Source: Narthecium ossifragum (taxonomy: Eukaryota; Streptophyta; Magnoliopsida; Dioscoreales; Nartheciaceae). From it: 64,000 bases of DNA. Location: the NCBI GenBank assembly GCA_963920575.1, contig OY986969.1:12726615-12790614 (forward strand), written 5' to 3'. Position numbers and translations under genes: made by a program. How positions within the stretch are numbered: the first letter of the stretch is position 1; each line of letters starts with the position of its first letter. Below are positions 22,253-34,073 of this stretch, piece after piece. A model generated the notes under the pieces. That model made no database searches and was not told the origin of the DNA. It saw only the letters and a list, made by a program, of their open reading frames with translations.

Positions 22253-23203
22253 CTTCTATAGGGCTTTCGTACCTGGTCTCTTACCTCGTCTCAGATCCTC
22301 TTTAGCCAAATCTATGGCTAGGTCGAGAGATATCTTTAGGGTTTTAGGAGAAGGACCCTAGGTATTCGACGAGGAAGGCGAAAACTAGAGGAGGAGACGG
22401 ATGAGAAGAGGGATACCTTGCAGCTCCTCTAGGGTTGGCTGGCTTCTCTTGGAGATCCAAGCCTTGGAGAACGTAGTTGAGGGAAGCACGGCAGCCAAAG
22501 GGACGCCGGGGACTTGGGGTTGGACGGCGGAGGTGGCTGGTAACGGCGGTGATGATAGTGGCCGGCTGGTAGAGAGAGAATCCGGCAATAGAGAGAGAAT
22601 CCGGCGGGATTTGTGGAAGATTAAGTTACAGCTACTCCTAAATTATCCTACTAATAACTCTATTTTATTCTCATAATTCGTCATGCATCCCTAATACAAG
22701 CTATGGAGGTCCTTTTATAGAGGCCTCAACAAGATAAAATCAGATAACTACTATCTTGCTATAATCAGCAAGTTACAATCCTTTCCTAATAAGACTCAAT
22801 CAAGATAACTACTAATAGAAAACTGACTCAATCATAATCCAAACTAATAAATCAACTAATAACCAACTAAGAAAGTGATCCAGCTAGGGATTAGGATCCC
22901 TAATGCCGGATTAGGCTTGGGACCTGGTTCCAAGACCGGGACTAGGGATCCATGCTTGGGCGTGGACTTGGTCTTGGCTTGGTCCATGGTCGGGTCAGCT
23001 AGGAGGTGGGGTCCAACCTGCGTGCGACGTCCTTAGTTCCTCCTGGCCGTGGGTCTTGGTCCTTGGTCCAGCCTATGCTCGGGCTTGGGCTTGAAGCCAG
23101 CTCAGCTAGGGCTCGGCTTGCACATCTAGGACTAGACTCGATCAAGTCCTTCCTTCGCATGGGTTGGGCTGGTCCAGGCTGAGCTTGGTTCGACCTTGCA
23201 TCA
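22245..23203 (-). repeat. 5' LTR of family III element
   Basis: It is 959 bp with inverted termini TGATGCA and TGCATCA. A TATA box (CTATAAAAGG on the minus strand) lies at 22712-22720. The outer 390 bases are full of CTTGG/CCAAG words. Confidence 0.85.
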
Positions 23204-23359
23204 ACTGCGTCTTGGTAACATGGTCAAGAGAGAGGTTTCATGACATGAGCTCTTGGGACATCGATAGGGTTATGGGATCCTTGGCATAACTTAGACTTAG
23301 GTGAAGAGATAGCACTGTTGTTGTTTTCCTCCCTTTCAGTGCGACGTGGAGTAAAACCC

Positions 23360-23413
23360 TACTGAGCTTGTCGCTCACTCCTACCCGGGTTGCGTTTTGC
23401 AGGTGCAGGCGCC
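23360..23413 (+). other. Conserved LTR block in V
   Basis: The block runs from ACTGAGCTTGTCGCTCA through CCTACCCGGG to TTTTGCAGGTGCAGGC. It recurs nearly unchanged in most chromovirus-type LTRs of the window. Confidence 0.75.
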
Positions 23414-23565
23414 AGCTCTTCTTCAGTAGTACCAGCTGGACCAGCCTTCGGCGGCGCGACGACTTCGAGAGACGCTTGAGCTTGCTGTGGGACACATGTT
23501 GTACTTTTTATAGATTTTGTATATAAACATCCCCCAAGGTTTTGTTTAAATGTATAATTTTCCCT

Positions 23566-25179
23566 TGATATCGCTCAAATGTGTCACAACACAGTGGTGC
23601 AGTGCAGCATAACATAAGAGAGGTTGAACCCACAGAGAGACAAGCAGGAAAGATCCAGAAACACAGATAACAATATATCGAAAACAATCAAGAGCGTAAA
23701 AGTTAAGAAAATAGATCGAAAATGTAACGGTAAAATAAAGTTAACAAAGGAAATCAGGATTTGGATGAGGCTAGGCTTCATGAGTCACTTCACTCGGATT
23801 TAGGTTCTTCTCTTCTCAATGACTCATATAATACTCAGTTAATGGATTCACATCCCAATCACATTAACTGGAAGATATGGAACTACAAACCTAATACAAT
23901 ATATAAATGTCTCTTCCTATGACTGATTCTTCCTTTTATAACTCTAACTTCATCCTACCAAAAGCTAAGAATATACGATACCGACTGTCACTACATGCAA
24001 CGTATAGCAAAAGTTCATCGGGATAAAACCCTAGCTCTATCTAACCAGATCTCTAAGAATACACAATACCAACTCTCACAATCGACAATGCATAGCAAAG
24101 ATTTCACGAGATAAAGTAGGTAAACAATAGATAAAACTATGGGATTATAAGATCATGAAAGAAGCATGACTGGATTCATAATATTAATCATCCACATAGA
24201 AATCTATAATCTGAAAACAATCTTTGAAGATTCAATACATAGAAAAGAGTTTAACAATAAAGATTAAAACTATGAACCATGATAAAGAAGAAACCCTAAT
24301 CCTCGCTAGATCATCCGTCCGCCATGCCCGCGGATTACTCTGTCATGGATGGAGATTTCTTCATCTTTTTCGTTCAGAAAAAGGTCAGAAAAAGTCCTCT
24401 AAAAACATCCAAGAAGCCCCCTTATATATGGGTATGAAACCCTAGTTTTTATTTCAGCCTTTGGATTAAATCTGATAACTCGTATTCAGGTCCGCTTGAC
24501 AAAGGATCGATCCTCTCAAGGAAAAGGATTGATCTTCTTCTTCTCTATTTCTCCATAGCCTGGGTTGCTTCCCGATGATGATCGATCATCTTAAAGGGCA
24601 TGATCCATCATTTGAAACATGGCTCTCTGTCATCTCTGTCTACATACAATGATCAATCATTATAAGGGAGATGATCGATCCTTTTATCCCAAAATCACTC
24701 CAGTATCATAAGGGATCGATCATCTATGGGTAGATGATCAATCCTTTGAAAATAGGCTCTCTGTTAGCTCTGGCGCATCAAATGATCGATCATTATAGGG
24801 GATGATCGATCCTTTTCTTTAGCGTATTTTCTCTTTTGCCATTCAGACTGCGTCATTGATACTAAAATTGCCGTAACTTCTTCAAGGAAACTCGGAATCA
24901 CGAACCGTAAAATTCTCCAAAACCTAGACTTCCAGAGCTTTCCAATGGTATATGGTACATCATCTGGTTCTTCTTGAACAGGTACAATTTAATATTTGAA
25001 GTAGACCCATGTAATCTTTTCAGCTTCTTTGCTCCTTTTAGCTCCAATTTCCTGCATTTTCCAAACATGTGAAGCACATATAAGCATAAAAGTAGTGCTA
25101 AAGAGGTTGCTTAATGGTGACAATCTACCAATTGACATAGTTATAAGACTGTTCAGAATGCACTTTCATGCACTCATCA
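23566..25179 (-). mobile_element. Solo LTR, Athila type (relative of element C)
   Basis: It is flanked by the TSD TCCCT (23561-23565 and 25180-25184). The minus strand starts TGATGAGTGCATG and ends CGATATCA. 24830-24970 matches the LTR of element C closely (GCCGTAACTTC, CATCTGGTTCTTC). It carries the same kind of GATCGATC array upstream of its promoter region. No internal sequence remains. Confidence 0.88.
24502..24820 (-). repeat. GATCGATC array in solo Athila LTR
   Basis: Paired words such as GGATCGATCC, GATGATCGATCATC and AAGGATCGATCATC are spaced 10 to 30 bases apart. Confidence 0.8.
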
Positions 25180-25429
25180 TCCCTCTTGAGGAATTTTGAT
25201 AAATCTGTACATGATGTCTAAATAGTACAACATTGATGTTGACTCAACAAAAATCATGTTTCTTCTAATCTTGCGTTATAGATTGTTAGAATTAAAGTTT
25301 CACCATTGGAAGTCAATTTTGTTTAAATTATTTATGACATTTGTAATCTATCGCGCCATAATGGAAGTAAATATTAGTAGGAACCCTCACGCCCCGGACC
25401 GGATGGGTTTTCTGGGTCGGGGTGTGACA

Positions 25430-25833
25430 TGACCGGCCAGTTAGGCATGTGCAATGTATATGCTAGCTGGTCATGTACACAAATCATTTTTCATAAAGAA
25501 GTGAGTAGTGATTGGGGTGCATGGCCATGTAGGCATGTACATTGCACATGCCGATATGGCCACTAAGTACAATATATTCGATTCATTAATGTTAACAAGT
25601 TAACAGGTTAATGGACCCTAACATTATAGAACCCGATAAGCTAGACAAAACTGATTGGGAAGAGAAATAGAAACCACTGCTCTCCCGATCGCCTCTCCTA
25701 CTCCTCAAACCCTAGATACCAACCGCCGCCAATGCCTCCATCTATCCACCATCGTCACCAACTTCATTCCGTACCCGTTAACATCTCCCAACCACCCTCA
25801 TCAATTCCGACGACCCACGTCGACCATCCTCTC
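25430..25833. other. Host flank, left part
   Basis: This non-repeat sequence lies between LTR V and LTR N. 25435-25460 and 25530-25555 form an imperfect inverted repeat (GGCATGTGCAATG against CATTGCACATGCC). 25655-25833 is CT-rich with an open Pro-rich frame that is not convincing as a gene. It continues at 51241. Confidence 0.6.
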
Positions 25834-27077
25834 TGTCACGTCCCGACCCAGAAAACCCATTCAGATCGGGAGTGAGCCACCTAAACCTGTTTAACATCAT
25901 CAACTGGCGCAATAGTATTGCAAACTACTATGAATTTAAACACATATACAAAGAGTAAAGAAGGAAACTACTAAATATTACATTCCTCATAATTTACATT
26001 AATAACTATTGTAAACTTTCTCAAATACAAGAATCTAGAATTTATACAATTCTGTCCTCAAATATATTGGATCATACATCAATTTATACATCATTAATTA
26101 AAACTCTAAATTAGTTGTAGAAGAACTCATTGAAGCTCCAAGTCCTCAATCACTTCGAGAATACCACGCCATCTTCTAGAAGACCACATGAAGGAAGGAA
26201 CTGCATCGACATGCATTGCCGATGCAACCCAGGTAGGGTGAGCAACAATGCCTAGTAGGAGAAGAACTAACAACACATAAGAAATTAACTAATATAACAT
26301 ATATAAATAAACAATGTAATCTGATGCCTAAGTCTTAGCTCAAGGGAAGTCACAACCTAAGCCCAAACTCGCAATCGACCCATTGCTCTCCACCACAGTC
26401 TGGGCTACTACCCTGCCAACCGTGGGCCCAACTGAATCGGCTTCGACCATCAAACATTAGGCTACCTTCCAATAGCCACTAAGACTAAGATTCCAGAAGA
26501 TCAATGAATCCTCGAAGCGATAGCAATTTAATTCTTCTCATCCAAATCGCATCGTATATTCATTCTCCAAAAGTTCCGATCGATCACGGGGACCCACGTC
26601 TACCCGTAGCCTTGATTGCAAGCACCTAGACCCGTTCCCCGCCTAGACTCATCTAGATCCGAGCTACCCGAGGCCCTCGGATCGGCGATCGAACCCATCG
26701 CCTACGACCTACCCTGAATACCTCTAATGTAAGTGATGAGAATGCATAATGTTATATTTTTATCCCTTAATACTTAGTCTCCTGTGCTTATTTAGTTCCT
26801 AAATACACTCATTATACTTATATTTTGATTTAGGATGCAATTGAAGTCCTTAAGTCGAAAAGAAGCTGAAAATAGTGCATGGATCAAATTTAAAGATTTA
26901 TCTGTACCTGCTCATGAAGAACTAGAGCATGTTCCATACATGGTTGGAAAGCTCTTGAAGTCTAGATTCTGGAGAATTTTACTGTTCGTGATTCCCAGTT
27001 TCCTAGAGGATGTTACGGCAATTTTAGTACCGATGGCGCAGTCTGGATGGCAGAGCAGTGAATAAGCTGAACAGTCC

Positions 27078-27450
27078 GAGCGATCCGACTCCCCAGGTAG
27101 GATCGATCGGACCATGCAGAATCGTGACAGAACATGTATTTTTTGGCTGAACATGGTCCGATCGATCGAACCATCCCTCCTATTGAGCCAGATCGATCCG
27201 ACTCCTAGAGTGGGATCGATCGGACTAGGGAAATGTCAGAAATTGCAGATTTTTATGAGCCAAATCGATCGGACACCTAAAGTTCGATCGATCGGACTCA
27301 AAAATACCCAGAGAAGGTGGATTTTCACGCATCCGATCGATCCAGCGCCCAAAGATCGATCGATCGGACTCGGGCGTAAATAGAAGCTGAAGATTTTTAC
27401 GCATTCGATCGATCCAGCACCCCGAGAAGGATCGATCGGACTTTCCCAGT
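27078..27450 (+). repeat. GATCGATC array upstream of LTR promoter
   Basis: About a dozen GATCGATC(C/G)GAC words occur in alternating orientation (GGATCGATCGGAC and TCCGATCGATC), ending 50 bases before the TATA box. The 3' LTR has the same array at 35778-36150. Confidence 0.9.
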
Positions 27451-27500
27451 AAAGAAAATCAACGATTGTGATCTAATCCGAGGGTGGATACACTTGAGGC

Positions 27501-27509
27501 TATAAATAG
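27501..27509 (+). promoter_or_regulatory. TATA box of element C
   Basis: TATAAATAG in the 5' LTR; the 3' LTR copy is at 36201. Confidence 0.75.
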
Positions 27510-28406
27510 GACTCTTTCTAGGGTTTGGTGGGGGATTTCTTGGACACTTTTGGTTACTCTTTCTCCTCTTTTATATTTTTTCTAGGTTTTCTTTTGCTTT
27601 ATGAAATCTTTTGGAGGATTGTTCTCGATGGCCCTGCGTGGCTAAATCTTGATCCTTGGTCGAGGAGACTGAAACCTCGGAATCAATGAAACTGTGAGAT
27701 CTAATTTATTTTTATTGTTCAGTTTATACATGAGTATTGGATGTTCTTCTGAGATTAAATCTTCATGATTACCTTGTCTAATTGCTAGGAGGCGTACTAG
27801 TTTATTATTCATGGTGATCTACTGCTAGGTTTCATATCAAATCCGGAATTGTTTGATCCCTCTAATCTGCGAAGCAACTAGGATCTAATAATTTACTGCT
27901 GATCAGATCTTGTTAGATCTTAAAAAGAATATTCAACTAGATTAAATGCAACCGCTTGTGCTTGTGTTATTTAGCTTCATCGATCTCCCTATTCTTAACG
28001 CTGCTACTAGATTAAATCTACAGCGCTTGTCTTAGGTTGTCTAGTAGTTAGGGTTGATTAGATTGCTTGTTTCTAATTAACTATGATCGAGAAGAGCTTC
28101 GAATTGAATTCGGACGATGAATATTCATGGTATAAATTGATTGATACTTGCATCTATGATCAGTTGTTGGATTCCGATGGTGGATGTTGACTCAGACCAA
28201 GGTTTGTTCTCTTGACTTAATTCAGTTCTTTGCTTTAGATTATTTCTTTATTGTTTTTCCTCACGTTTAAAACCCCCCATCTTTGTTCACTAAGCACAAA
28301 ACAAGGCTGAACACTCTTCGTGGGATCGACTCGTACTCGCACTACTACATTTATTTTAACGAGTACTGGATTTATTTTTGAGTGCCTGCGACAGCACATC
28401 AAATTT

Positions 28407-28424
28407 TGGCGCCGTTGCCGGGGA
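28407..28424 (+). other. Primer-binding site, tRNA-Asp
   Basis: TGGCGCCGTTGCCGGGGA lies five bases after the 5' LTR. Confidence 0.95.
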
Positions 28425-28541
28425 GTGATTCTAGTTGACTTTTGTGTTTATTGTGATCCTTATTTTCATAATAAAAAAAAAAGTTATACGAATTTTCTTG
28501 ATTTCTTTTTCTCGTTTTATCCGGAATCTTCTTGATTGTTT

Positions 28542-29417
28542 ATGAGTATAGCTCGATCTTTTAATCAAGGTGATTTGCAGTACGATCCAGAAATAGAAAG
28601 AACTCTGCGCAGGTTAAGGAGAGAAGCTCGGATAAATCCTGAGGAGGACGTTTTGGCTCTTGATCACGTATTTATCAGTGATTCGGAATTAGAAGAGGAA
28701 GAAGTCATGGCCGGAAATCGGACTTTGAAAGAACTTGCAGCCCCAGATTTGAATCAACAACCCTTATGCATTACATTTCCTACTTTGGATGTTGCTACTA
28801 CTTTTGAATTAAAATCTGGACTAATACACCTCTTACCTACTTTTCATGGACTTTCAGGTGAGGATCCTCACAAGCATTTAAAGGAGCTTCATGTTGTGTG
28901 CACAAGTATGAAACCCATGGGGGTGACTGAAGATCAAATCAAATTGAGAGCCTTTCCATTTTCTTTGAAGGATTCGGCTAAAGATTGGCTTTATTATTTA
29001 CCATCTGGGAGTATTACCACATGGAACGAGATGAAGAGGTTGTTTTTAGAGAAGTATTTTCCAGCCTCAAGAGCGGCCAACATTAGGAAAGAGATCTGTG
29101 GTGTGAGGCAACATAATGGAGAATCTCTACATGAATATTGGGAACGTTTTAAGAAATTATGTGCAAGCTGTCCCCATCATCAAATTAGTGAGCAATTACT
29201 TATTCAATATTTTTATGAGGGCTTACTAATCAATGACAGGAGTATGATTGATGCCGCTAGTGGAGGAGCTTTGGTGGATAAAACACCTGAAGCCGCGAGG
29301 AACTTGATTGCAAATATGGCGGCTAATTCTCAACAATTTAATACTAGACTTGATTCTTATTCAAAAAATGTTAATGAGGTAATGTTTCATCTCTTGAACA
29401 ACAGATTGCGAGTCTAA
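28542..29417 (+). CDS. gag: Gag, N-terminal part (frameshifted)
   Basis: The first ATG after the PBS (28542) opens a retrotransposon Gag. The capsid-type region contains FHGLSGEDPHKHLKELHVVC, AFPFSLKDSAKDWLYYLPSG and LFLEKYFPASRAANIRKEI, the usual Athila/Tat Gag core, at about residues 105-190. The frame ends at a premature stop because of a one-base indel near 29385; the expected sequence (SSLEQQIASLTSLIRQMA) continues in another frame from 29387. Gag forms the particle that packages element RNA. Without the indel it would be continuous with the zinc-knuckle part. Confidence 0.92.
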   Translation: MSIARSFNQGDLQYDPEIERTLRRLRREARINPEEDVLALDHVFISDSELEEEEVMAGNRTLKELAAPDLNQQPLCITFPTLDVATTFELKSGLIHLLPTFHGLSGEDPHKHLKELHVVCTSMKPMGVTEDQIKLRAFPFSLKDSAKDWLYYLPSGSITTWNEMKRLFLEKYFPASRAANIRKEICGVRQHNGESLHEYWERFKKLCASCPHHQISEQLLIQYFYEGLLINDRSMIDAASGGALVDKTPEAARNLIANMAANSQQFNTRLDSYSKNVNEVMFHLLNNRLRV

Positions 29418-30358
29418 CTTCTCTTATTCGTCAAATGGCTGTAGGTAACATGCAAACAGCGAAGGTTTGTGGAATTTGTTCGGTGGCGGGACATCCAACC
29501 GATATGTGCCCAACTCTTCAAGAGGAGCCCATTGAACAAGTAAATGCAGCTGGGAGTTTCCCAGGACCACCGCAAAGGAAGTATGATCTCTATTCAAACA
29601 CGTATAATCCGGGATGGAGAGATCACCCCAATCTCAACTATGGGAATCCACAAGTAAATCAGCCTACAACTCAATTTCGTCCGACTGGACAGCAATATCA
29701 ACAATATAGACCGCCATACCCCCCGAGACAACAACCAAACCCAACTCCTGATTCTGGTATGTCTTTAGAAGATATGGTTAAATCTCTTGTTACTAATAAT
29801 TCGCAAATTCAACAGGAGACGAAGGCTAGTATTCAAAGATTGGAACATCAGGTGGGCCAGATGGCGTCAGCAATTAGCAAGCTAGAGGCGCAAAATTCGG
29901 GAAAATTACCCTCTCAAACGGTAATAAATCCAAGAGAGAATGCAAGTGCAATCATTTTGAGAAGTGGTAAAGAAGTTGAGACTCCAATCAAGGAAATTCC
30001 TGCATCTTCTCTGCAAGGAAACGAGCAAGACATCGTCGCGGACAAAATCTTTCCCGATGACGACGACGTACCTAAACGTAAGTTTCCACCTCTTTCTGAT
30101 TATAAACCTGTACCTCCTTTTCCTCAGGCTTTGACAGAATCAAGAAAATATGAGAAGAATTCAGATCTATATGAGACTTTTCGCCGATGCGAGGTAAATA
30201 TTCCACTCTTAGATGCTCTTAAACAAGTACCTCGTTATGCTAAATTCTTGAAAGAATTGTGCACAATTAAGAGGAAGCAGAAACTTAAAGGATGTGAGAA
30301 GGTGAAAGTAGGGGAAAATGTTTCTGCAATTCTTCAAAGAAAAATCCCTACAAAGTGA
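29387..30358 (+). CDS. gag: Gag, nucleocapsid and linker part
   Basis: This continues Gag in the second frame. The zinc knuckle CGICSVAGHPTDMC (C-x2-C-x4-H-x4-C) binds RNA in the family. It is followed by a Gln/Pro/Asn-rich segment (NYGNPQVNQPTTQ), the coiled stretch IQRLEHQVGQMASAISKLEA and the Athila linker signature ENASAIILRSGKEVE. The frame ends IPTK with TGA at 30356-30358, and protease follows in the same frame 12 bases later. Relatives normally read through this position, so the TGA either inactivates pol or regulates it. Confidence 0.92.
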   Translation, partial: SSLEQQIASLTSLIRQMAVGNMQTAKVCGICSVAGHPTDMCPTLQEEPIEQVNAAGSFPGPPQRKYDLYSNTYNPGWRDHPNLNYGNPQVNQPTTQFRPTGQQYQQYRPPYPPRQQPNPTPDSGMSLEDMVKSLVTNNSQIQQETKASIQRLEHQVGQMASAISKLEAQNSGKLPSQTVINPRENASAIILRSGKEVETPIKEIPASSLQGNEQDIVADKIFPDDDDVPKRKFPPLSDYKPVPPFPQALTESRKYEKNSDLYETFRRCEVNIPLLDALKQVPRYAKFLKELCTIKRKQKLKGCEKVKVGENVSAILQRKIPTK

Positions 30359-30370
30359 AGAGATCCAGGT

Positions 30371-32710
30371 ATGTTTACTATCCCATGTACAATTGGTAAC
30401 ACCAAATTTGAGAAAGCCATGTTAGATTTGGGAGCTTCTATCAATGTCATGCCATATTCCATATATTCTTCTTTAAAACTTGGGCCTTTGAATGAAACTG
30501 GTGTTGTGATTCAATTGGCTAACAGATCTAACGCCTATCCTAAAGGTGTAGTTGAAGATATTCTTGTGCAGGTCAATGATTTAGTTTTCCCTGCTGATTT
30601 TTATGTGCTTGATATGGAGAATGGTGATCATAGTACTCCTATTTTGTTGGAAAGACCTTTCTTGAAGACATCCAAGACTAAGATAGATGTCCATAGTGGC
30701 ACACTTACCATGGAATTTGATGGTGAAACTGTTAAGTTTAATATTTATGATGCCATGAAATATCCTGCTGATGATTGTTCAGTGTATTCAATTGATGTGA
30801 TTAATTATTTATCCCAGGAAGTTTTTGAACTTAGTGATAAAGATGAATTGGAAGTGGCTATTAGCAAATCTCTTGAGGAAGAAAATGAGGAGCTATCTTT
30901 GAGTACTAATTTGCAAAAAACTGTTGCAACACTGAATGATTTTTCGATAATTCAGCAATCAGGTAACGATTCTTCTAGTTCATTACCTGTATCTAATGAG
31001 AAATCATTACCTTCTGAATTGCAAGCACCTATTCCAGATCTGAAACCTCTTCCTAATCATCTTAAATATGCTTTTCTTGGAGATCTAGGAGTATTACCAG
31101 TGATTATCTCCAATAACCTTAGTGCACCACAGGAAGAAAAACTTGTGCAGGTTCTTAAGGAGCATAAGACAGCTATTGGTTGGACAATTGCAGACATCAA
31201 GGGAATCAGCCCGAGTACATATATGCATCGTATCTTGCTTGAAGAGGGAGCGAAACCTTCCCGCCAACCACAAAAAAGGTTAAATCCGCCCATGATGGAT
31301 GTTGTAAAGAAGGAGATCCTCAAACTGCTTGAAGTTGGAGTGATCTATCCTATTTCGGATAGCACTTGGGTTAGTCCAGTTCAAGTTGTTCCTAAAAAGA
31401 CAGGAATAACCGTGGTGAGAAATCACAAAGATGAGTTAGTTCCCACCCGTGTGCAAAATGGGTGGAGAGTTTGTATTGATTATAGAAAATTAAATGCTAT
31501 AACCCGCAAGGACCACTTCCCTTTACCTTTTATTGATCAGATGCTTGAAAGATTAGCTGGTCATTCTTATTATTGTTTTCTTGATGGTTATTCAGGTTAC
31601 TTTCAGATTGCAATTGCCCCTGAAGATCAGGAAAAGACGACGTTCACATGCCCATTTGGAACTTTTGCATATCGTCGCATGCCTTTTGGTCTTTGCAACG
31701 CCACAGCTACTTTCCAAAGGTGTATTGTTAGTATATTCTCAGATTATATTGAACAGATCATAGAGGTTTTTATGGATGATTTCACAGTTTATGGAAACTC
31801 TTTTGATAATTGTTTACATAACCTTACACTTGTTCTTCAAAGATGCATAGAAACTAGCCTTGTGTTAAATTCTGAGAAATGTCATTTCATGGTTGAACAA
31901 GGTATAGTTTTGGGTCATGTTGTTTCATCTAAAGGAATTGAGGTTGATAAAGCTAAAGTTGATGTCATTCAATCTTTACCTTATCCCACTAGTGTGCGGG
32001 AAGTTCGTTCTTTTCTTGGATATACAGGTTTTTACCGAAGATTCATCAAGGACTTTTCTAAAATAGCATTACCGCTATGCACGTTGTTACAAAAGGACAA
32101 GGTTTTTGAGTTCGATGATGCATGCAAAGAGGCATTTGATAAACTGAAAGAATTATTGACTTCAACCCCAGTTATTCAGCCCCCAGACTGGAGCGTTCCT
32201 TTCGAGATAATGTGTGATGCAAGTGATTATGCAGTGGGCGCAGTTTTGGGTCAAAAGATTGGAAGAGCTTCTCATGCAATTTACTATGCTTCCAAGACTT
32301 TGGATGATGCCCAGAGAAATTATTCTACAACTGAAAAAGAACTTTTAGCTATAGTGTTTGCTTTAGAAAAATTTCGTTCTTATTTACTTGGTACTAAAGT
32401 CATTGTTTATTCTGATCATGCAGCCCTTCGTTATTTAATGACGAAGAAGGAGGCAAAGCCGAGATTAATACGATGGATACTTCTCTTGAGTGAATTTGAT
32501 TTGGAGATAAAAGACAAAAGAGGAACAGAAAATCGAGTTGCAGATCATCTGAGTCGGTTAGTTCATGTGGAGGATAAACTTCGTCTACAGAAAACATTCC
32601 CTGATGAACAATTGTTTTCTGCAACTATGACATTACCTTGGTATGCAAATATTGTGAATTATTTGGTTACTAATATGTTACCTTCTGATTTGTCTAAGGC
32701 TTTGAGATAA
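30371..32710 (+). CDS. pol: Pol: protease, reverse transcriptase, RNase H
   Basis: A 779-codon frame. The aspartic protease motif [10 protein letters not shown] is at about residue 19 (catalytic Asp). RT begins near residue 330 ([11 protein letters not shown]) and includes [38 protein letters not shown] and the active-site FMDDFTVYG at about 467; FMDDF rather than YVDD marks Athila. RNase H follows with [14 protein letters not shown] (about 614), [17 protein letters not shown] and [10 protein letters not shown], supplying its acidic residues. The frame ends at 32710 after a small indel; integrase continues in another frame. Together with Gag it would copy element RNA into DNA in cytoplasmic particles. 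Confidence 0.95.
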   Translation: MFTIPCTIGNTKFEKAMLDLGASINVMPYSIYSSLKLGPLNETGVVIQLANRSNAYPKGVVEDILVQVNDLVFPADFYVLDMENGDHSTPILLERPFLKTSKTKIDVHSGTLTMEFDGETVKFNIYDAMKYPADDCSVYSIDVINYLSQEVFELSDKDELEVAISKSLEEENEELSLSTNLQKTVATLNDFSIIQQSGNDSSSSLPVSNEKSLPSELQAPIPDLKPLPNHLKYAFLGDLGVLPVIISNNLSAPQEEKLVQVLKEHKTAIGWTIADIKGISPSTYMHRILLEEGAKPSRQPQKRLNPPMMDVVKKEILKLLEVGVIYPISDSTWVSPVQVVPKKTGITVVRNHKDELVPTRVQNGWRVCIDYRKLNAITRKDHFPLPFIDQMLERLAGHSYYCFLDGYSGYFQIAIAPEDQEKTTFTCPFGTFAYRRMPFGLCNATATFQRCIVSIFSDYIEQIIEVFMDDFTVYGNSFDNCLHNLTLVLQRCIETSLVLNSEKCHFMVEQGIVLGHVVSSKGIEVDKAKVDVIQSLPYPTSVREVRSFLGYTGFYRRFIKDFSKIALPLCTLLQKDKVFEFDDACKEAFDKLKELLTSTPVIQPPDWSVPFEIMCDASDYAVGAVLGQKIGRASHAIYYASKTLDDAQRNYSTTEKELLAIVFALEKFRSYLLGTKVIVYSDHAALRYLMTKKEAKPRLIRWILLLSEFDLEIKDKRGTENRVADHLSRLVHVEDKLRLQKTFPDEQLFSATMTLPWYANIVNYLVTNMLPSDLSKALR

Positions 32711-33932
32711 GATTAAAAGTGATGCTAAATATTATGTGTGGGATGACCCATATTTATGGAAGCATTGTGCAGATCAAGTAATAAGAAGGTGCGTTCCTGA
32801 AAGTGAAATTATTTCTATACTCACTTTTTGTCATTCTTATGCTTGTGGAGGTCACTTTGGAGTTAAGAGAACGGCAAGAAAAGTGTTAGAATGTGGTTTC
32901 TATTGGCCTTCTTTATTTCGAGATTCATATTTTCTTTGTAAGTCATGTGAGAATTGTCAGAAGATAGGAAATATATCCCAAATGAATGAGATGCCACAAA
33001 CCCCCATATTATTTTGCGAAATTTTCGATGTTTGGGGCATTGATTTCATGGGTCCGTTCCCTATACCTTTTGGTTATGTTTATATTCTACTTGCTGTGGA
33101 TTATGTTTCAAAATGGGTAGAAGCTAAAGCTACCAGGACTGATGATTCTAAAGTTGTTGCAGATTTTATCAAGTCTAACATATTATCCAGGTTTGGAATT
33201 CCAAGAGCTTTCATAAGTGATCGAGGCACGCACTTTTGCAATCGGACTGTTGAGGCGTTACTACGGAAGTACCATGTGACCCATAAGGTATCAACCGCCT
33301 ATCATCCGCAAACTAGTGGACAAGCGGAAGTGTCAAATCGAGAGATCAAGTCCATCATTGAAAAGACGGTAAATCCAAATAGAAAAGATTGGAGTTTGCG
33401 TTTGGATGATGCGTTGTGGGCATATAGGACTGCATATAAGACACCCATCGGTATGTCACCTTATCGCTTGGTATTTGGGAAACCATGTCACCTTCCAGTT
33501 GAGTTAGAACATAAAGCTTATTGGGCTATCAAGAGCTTTAATATGAACGTGGATGAGAGTGGAGAACACAGGAAGTTGCAACTGCAAGAATTAGAGGAAA
33601 TTCGCAATGATGCCTATGAGAGCGCTAGGATTTACAAGGAAAAGACAAAAGCTTTTCATGACAAGATGATCTCTAGAAAGGAGTTTAAAGTTGGTCAAAC
33701 AGTTCTCCTTTACCAATCACGCTTACGTTTGTTTCCAGGTAAGTTGCGTTCTCGTTGGATTGGACCTTTTATTGTTACTAATGTTTTTTCTCATGGTGCA
33801 GTTGAAATTCAAAGTTTAGCCACTTCCAAAATGTTTACGGTGAATGGTCATCGACTTAAACCTTTCTATGAAGGCGTTTCAACAGAAAAGTTGGAAAAAT
33901 TGGACCTTGAGGAACCAACTTATACTGATTAA
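32706..33932 (+). CDS. pol: Pol: integrase domain (separate frame)
   Basis: The frame opens at about 32706 ([20 protein letters not shown]), just across a one-base shift from the RNase H frame. The zinc-binding HHCC region is visible ([20 protein letters not shown]). The DDE core shows [21 protein letters not shown] and [11 protein letters not shown], so all three catalytic acids are kept. The C-terminus has [20 protein letters not shown] and [14 protein letters not shown], and no chromodomain. Only the frame change separates it from a working Pol. Confidence 0.94.
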   Translation, partial: DKIKSDAKYYVWDDPYLWKHCADQVIRRCVPESEIISILTFCHSYACGGHFGVKRTARKVLECGFYWPSLFRDSYFLCKSCENCQKIGNISQMNEMPQTPILFCEIFDVWGIDFMGPFPIPFGYVYILLAVDYVSKWVEAKATRTDDSKVVADFIKSNILSRFGIPRAFISDRGTHFCNRTVEALLRKYHVTHKVSTAYHPQTSGQAEVSNREIKSIIEKTVNPNRKDWSLRLDDALWAYRTAYKTPIGMSPYRLVFGKPCHLPVELEHKAYWAIKSFNMNVDESGEHRKLQLQELEEIRNDAYESARIYKEKTKAFHDKMISRKEFKVGQTVLLYQSRLRLFPGKLRSRWIGPFIVTNVFSHGAVEIQSLATSKMFTVNGHRLKPFYEGVSTEKLEKLDLEEPTYTD

Positions 33933-33978
33933 AGAAGCAAGCATGAAGTCGAGCCAATGACAATAAACAAAGGCGCTG

Positions 33979-33996
33979 CTTGGGAGGCAACCCAAG
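33979..33996 (+). promoter_or_regulatory. Conserved hairpin after integrase
   Basis: CTTGGGAGGCAACCCAAG has a perfect 6-bp stem and 6-base loop, 46 bases after the integrase stop. The core recurs at 3929 and 9503. Confidence 0.7.
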
Positions 33997-34073
33997 GGGA
34001 GTTCGTTCCTTTCTCTTTTTATTTTCGCATTTCCATTTTAGTTATTTTTGCTTTTCTTTGCATTCCACCTTCC

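Larger units (their letters stand above)
19521..23203 (-). mobile_element. Non-autonomous LTR element, family III
   Basis: On the minus strand the order is LTR (23203 to 22245), PBS, Pro-rich internal region, polypurine tract, then a 3' LTR truncated at 19521. No RT, RNase H or integrase is recognisable in the 2.3 kb interior, so it would have needed proteins from another element. The right flank (ACTGCGTCTTGG) is LTR V. The left TSD is lost with the truncation. Confidence 0.75.
18333..25429 (+). repeat. Chromovirus-type LTR V, fragmented
   Basis: Pieces at 18333-19520, 23204-23565 and 25185-25429 match the solo LTR at 41834-44245. The first piece begins inside the LTR (TTCCTGTTGGTTTGGTTCC). 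The last ends TGGGTCGGGGTGTGACA. The gaps hold a family III element and a solo Athila LTR. The TSD cannot be checked because the left end is missing. Confidence 0.75.
26734..28401 (+). repeat. 5' LTR of element C
   Basis: It starts TGATGAGAATGCATAATG and ends ACAGCACATCA. The TATA box TATAAATAG is at 27501. A GATCGATC array occupies 27078-27450, directly upstream of it. A short open frame at 26835-27065 lies in the part conserved with the solo LTR at 23566 but has no known domain. Confidence 0.95.
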
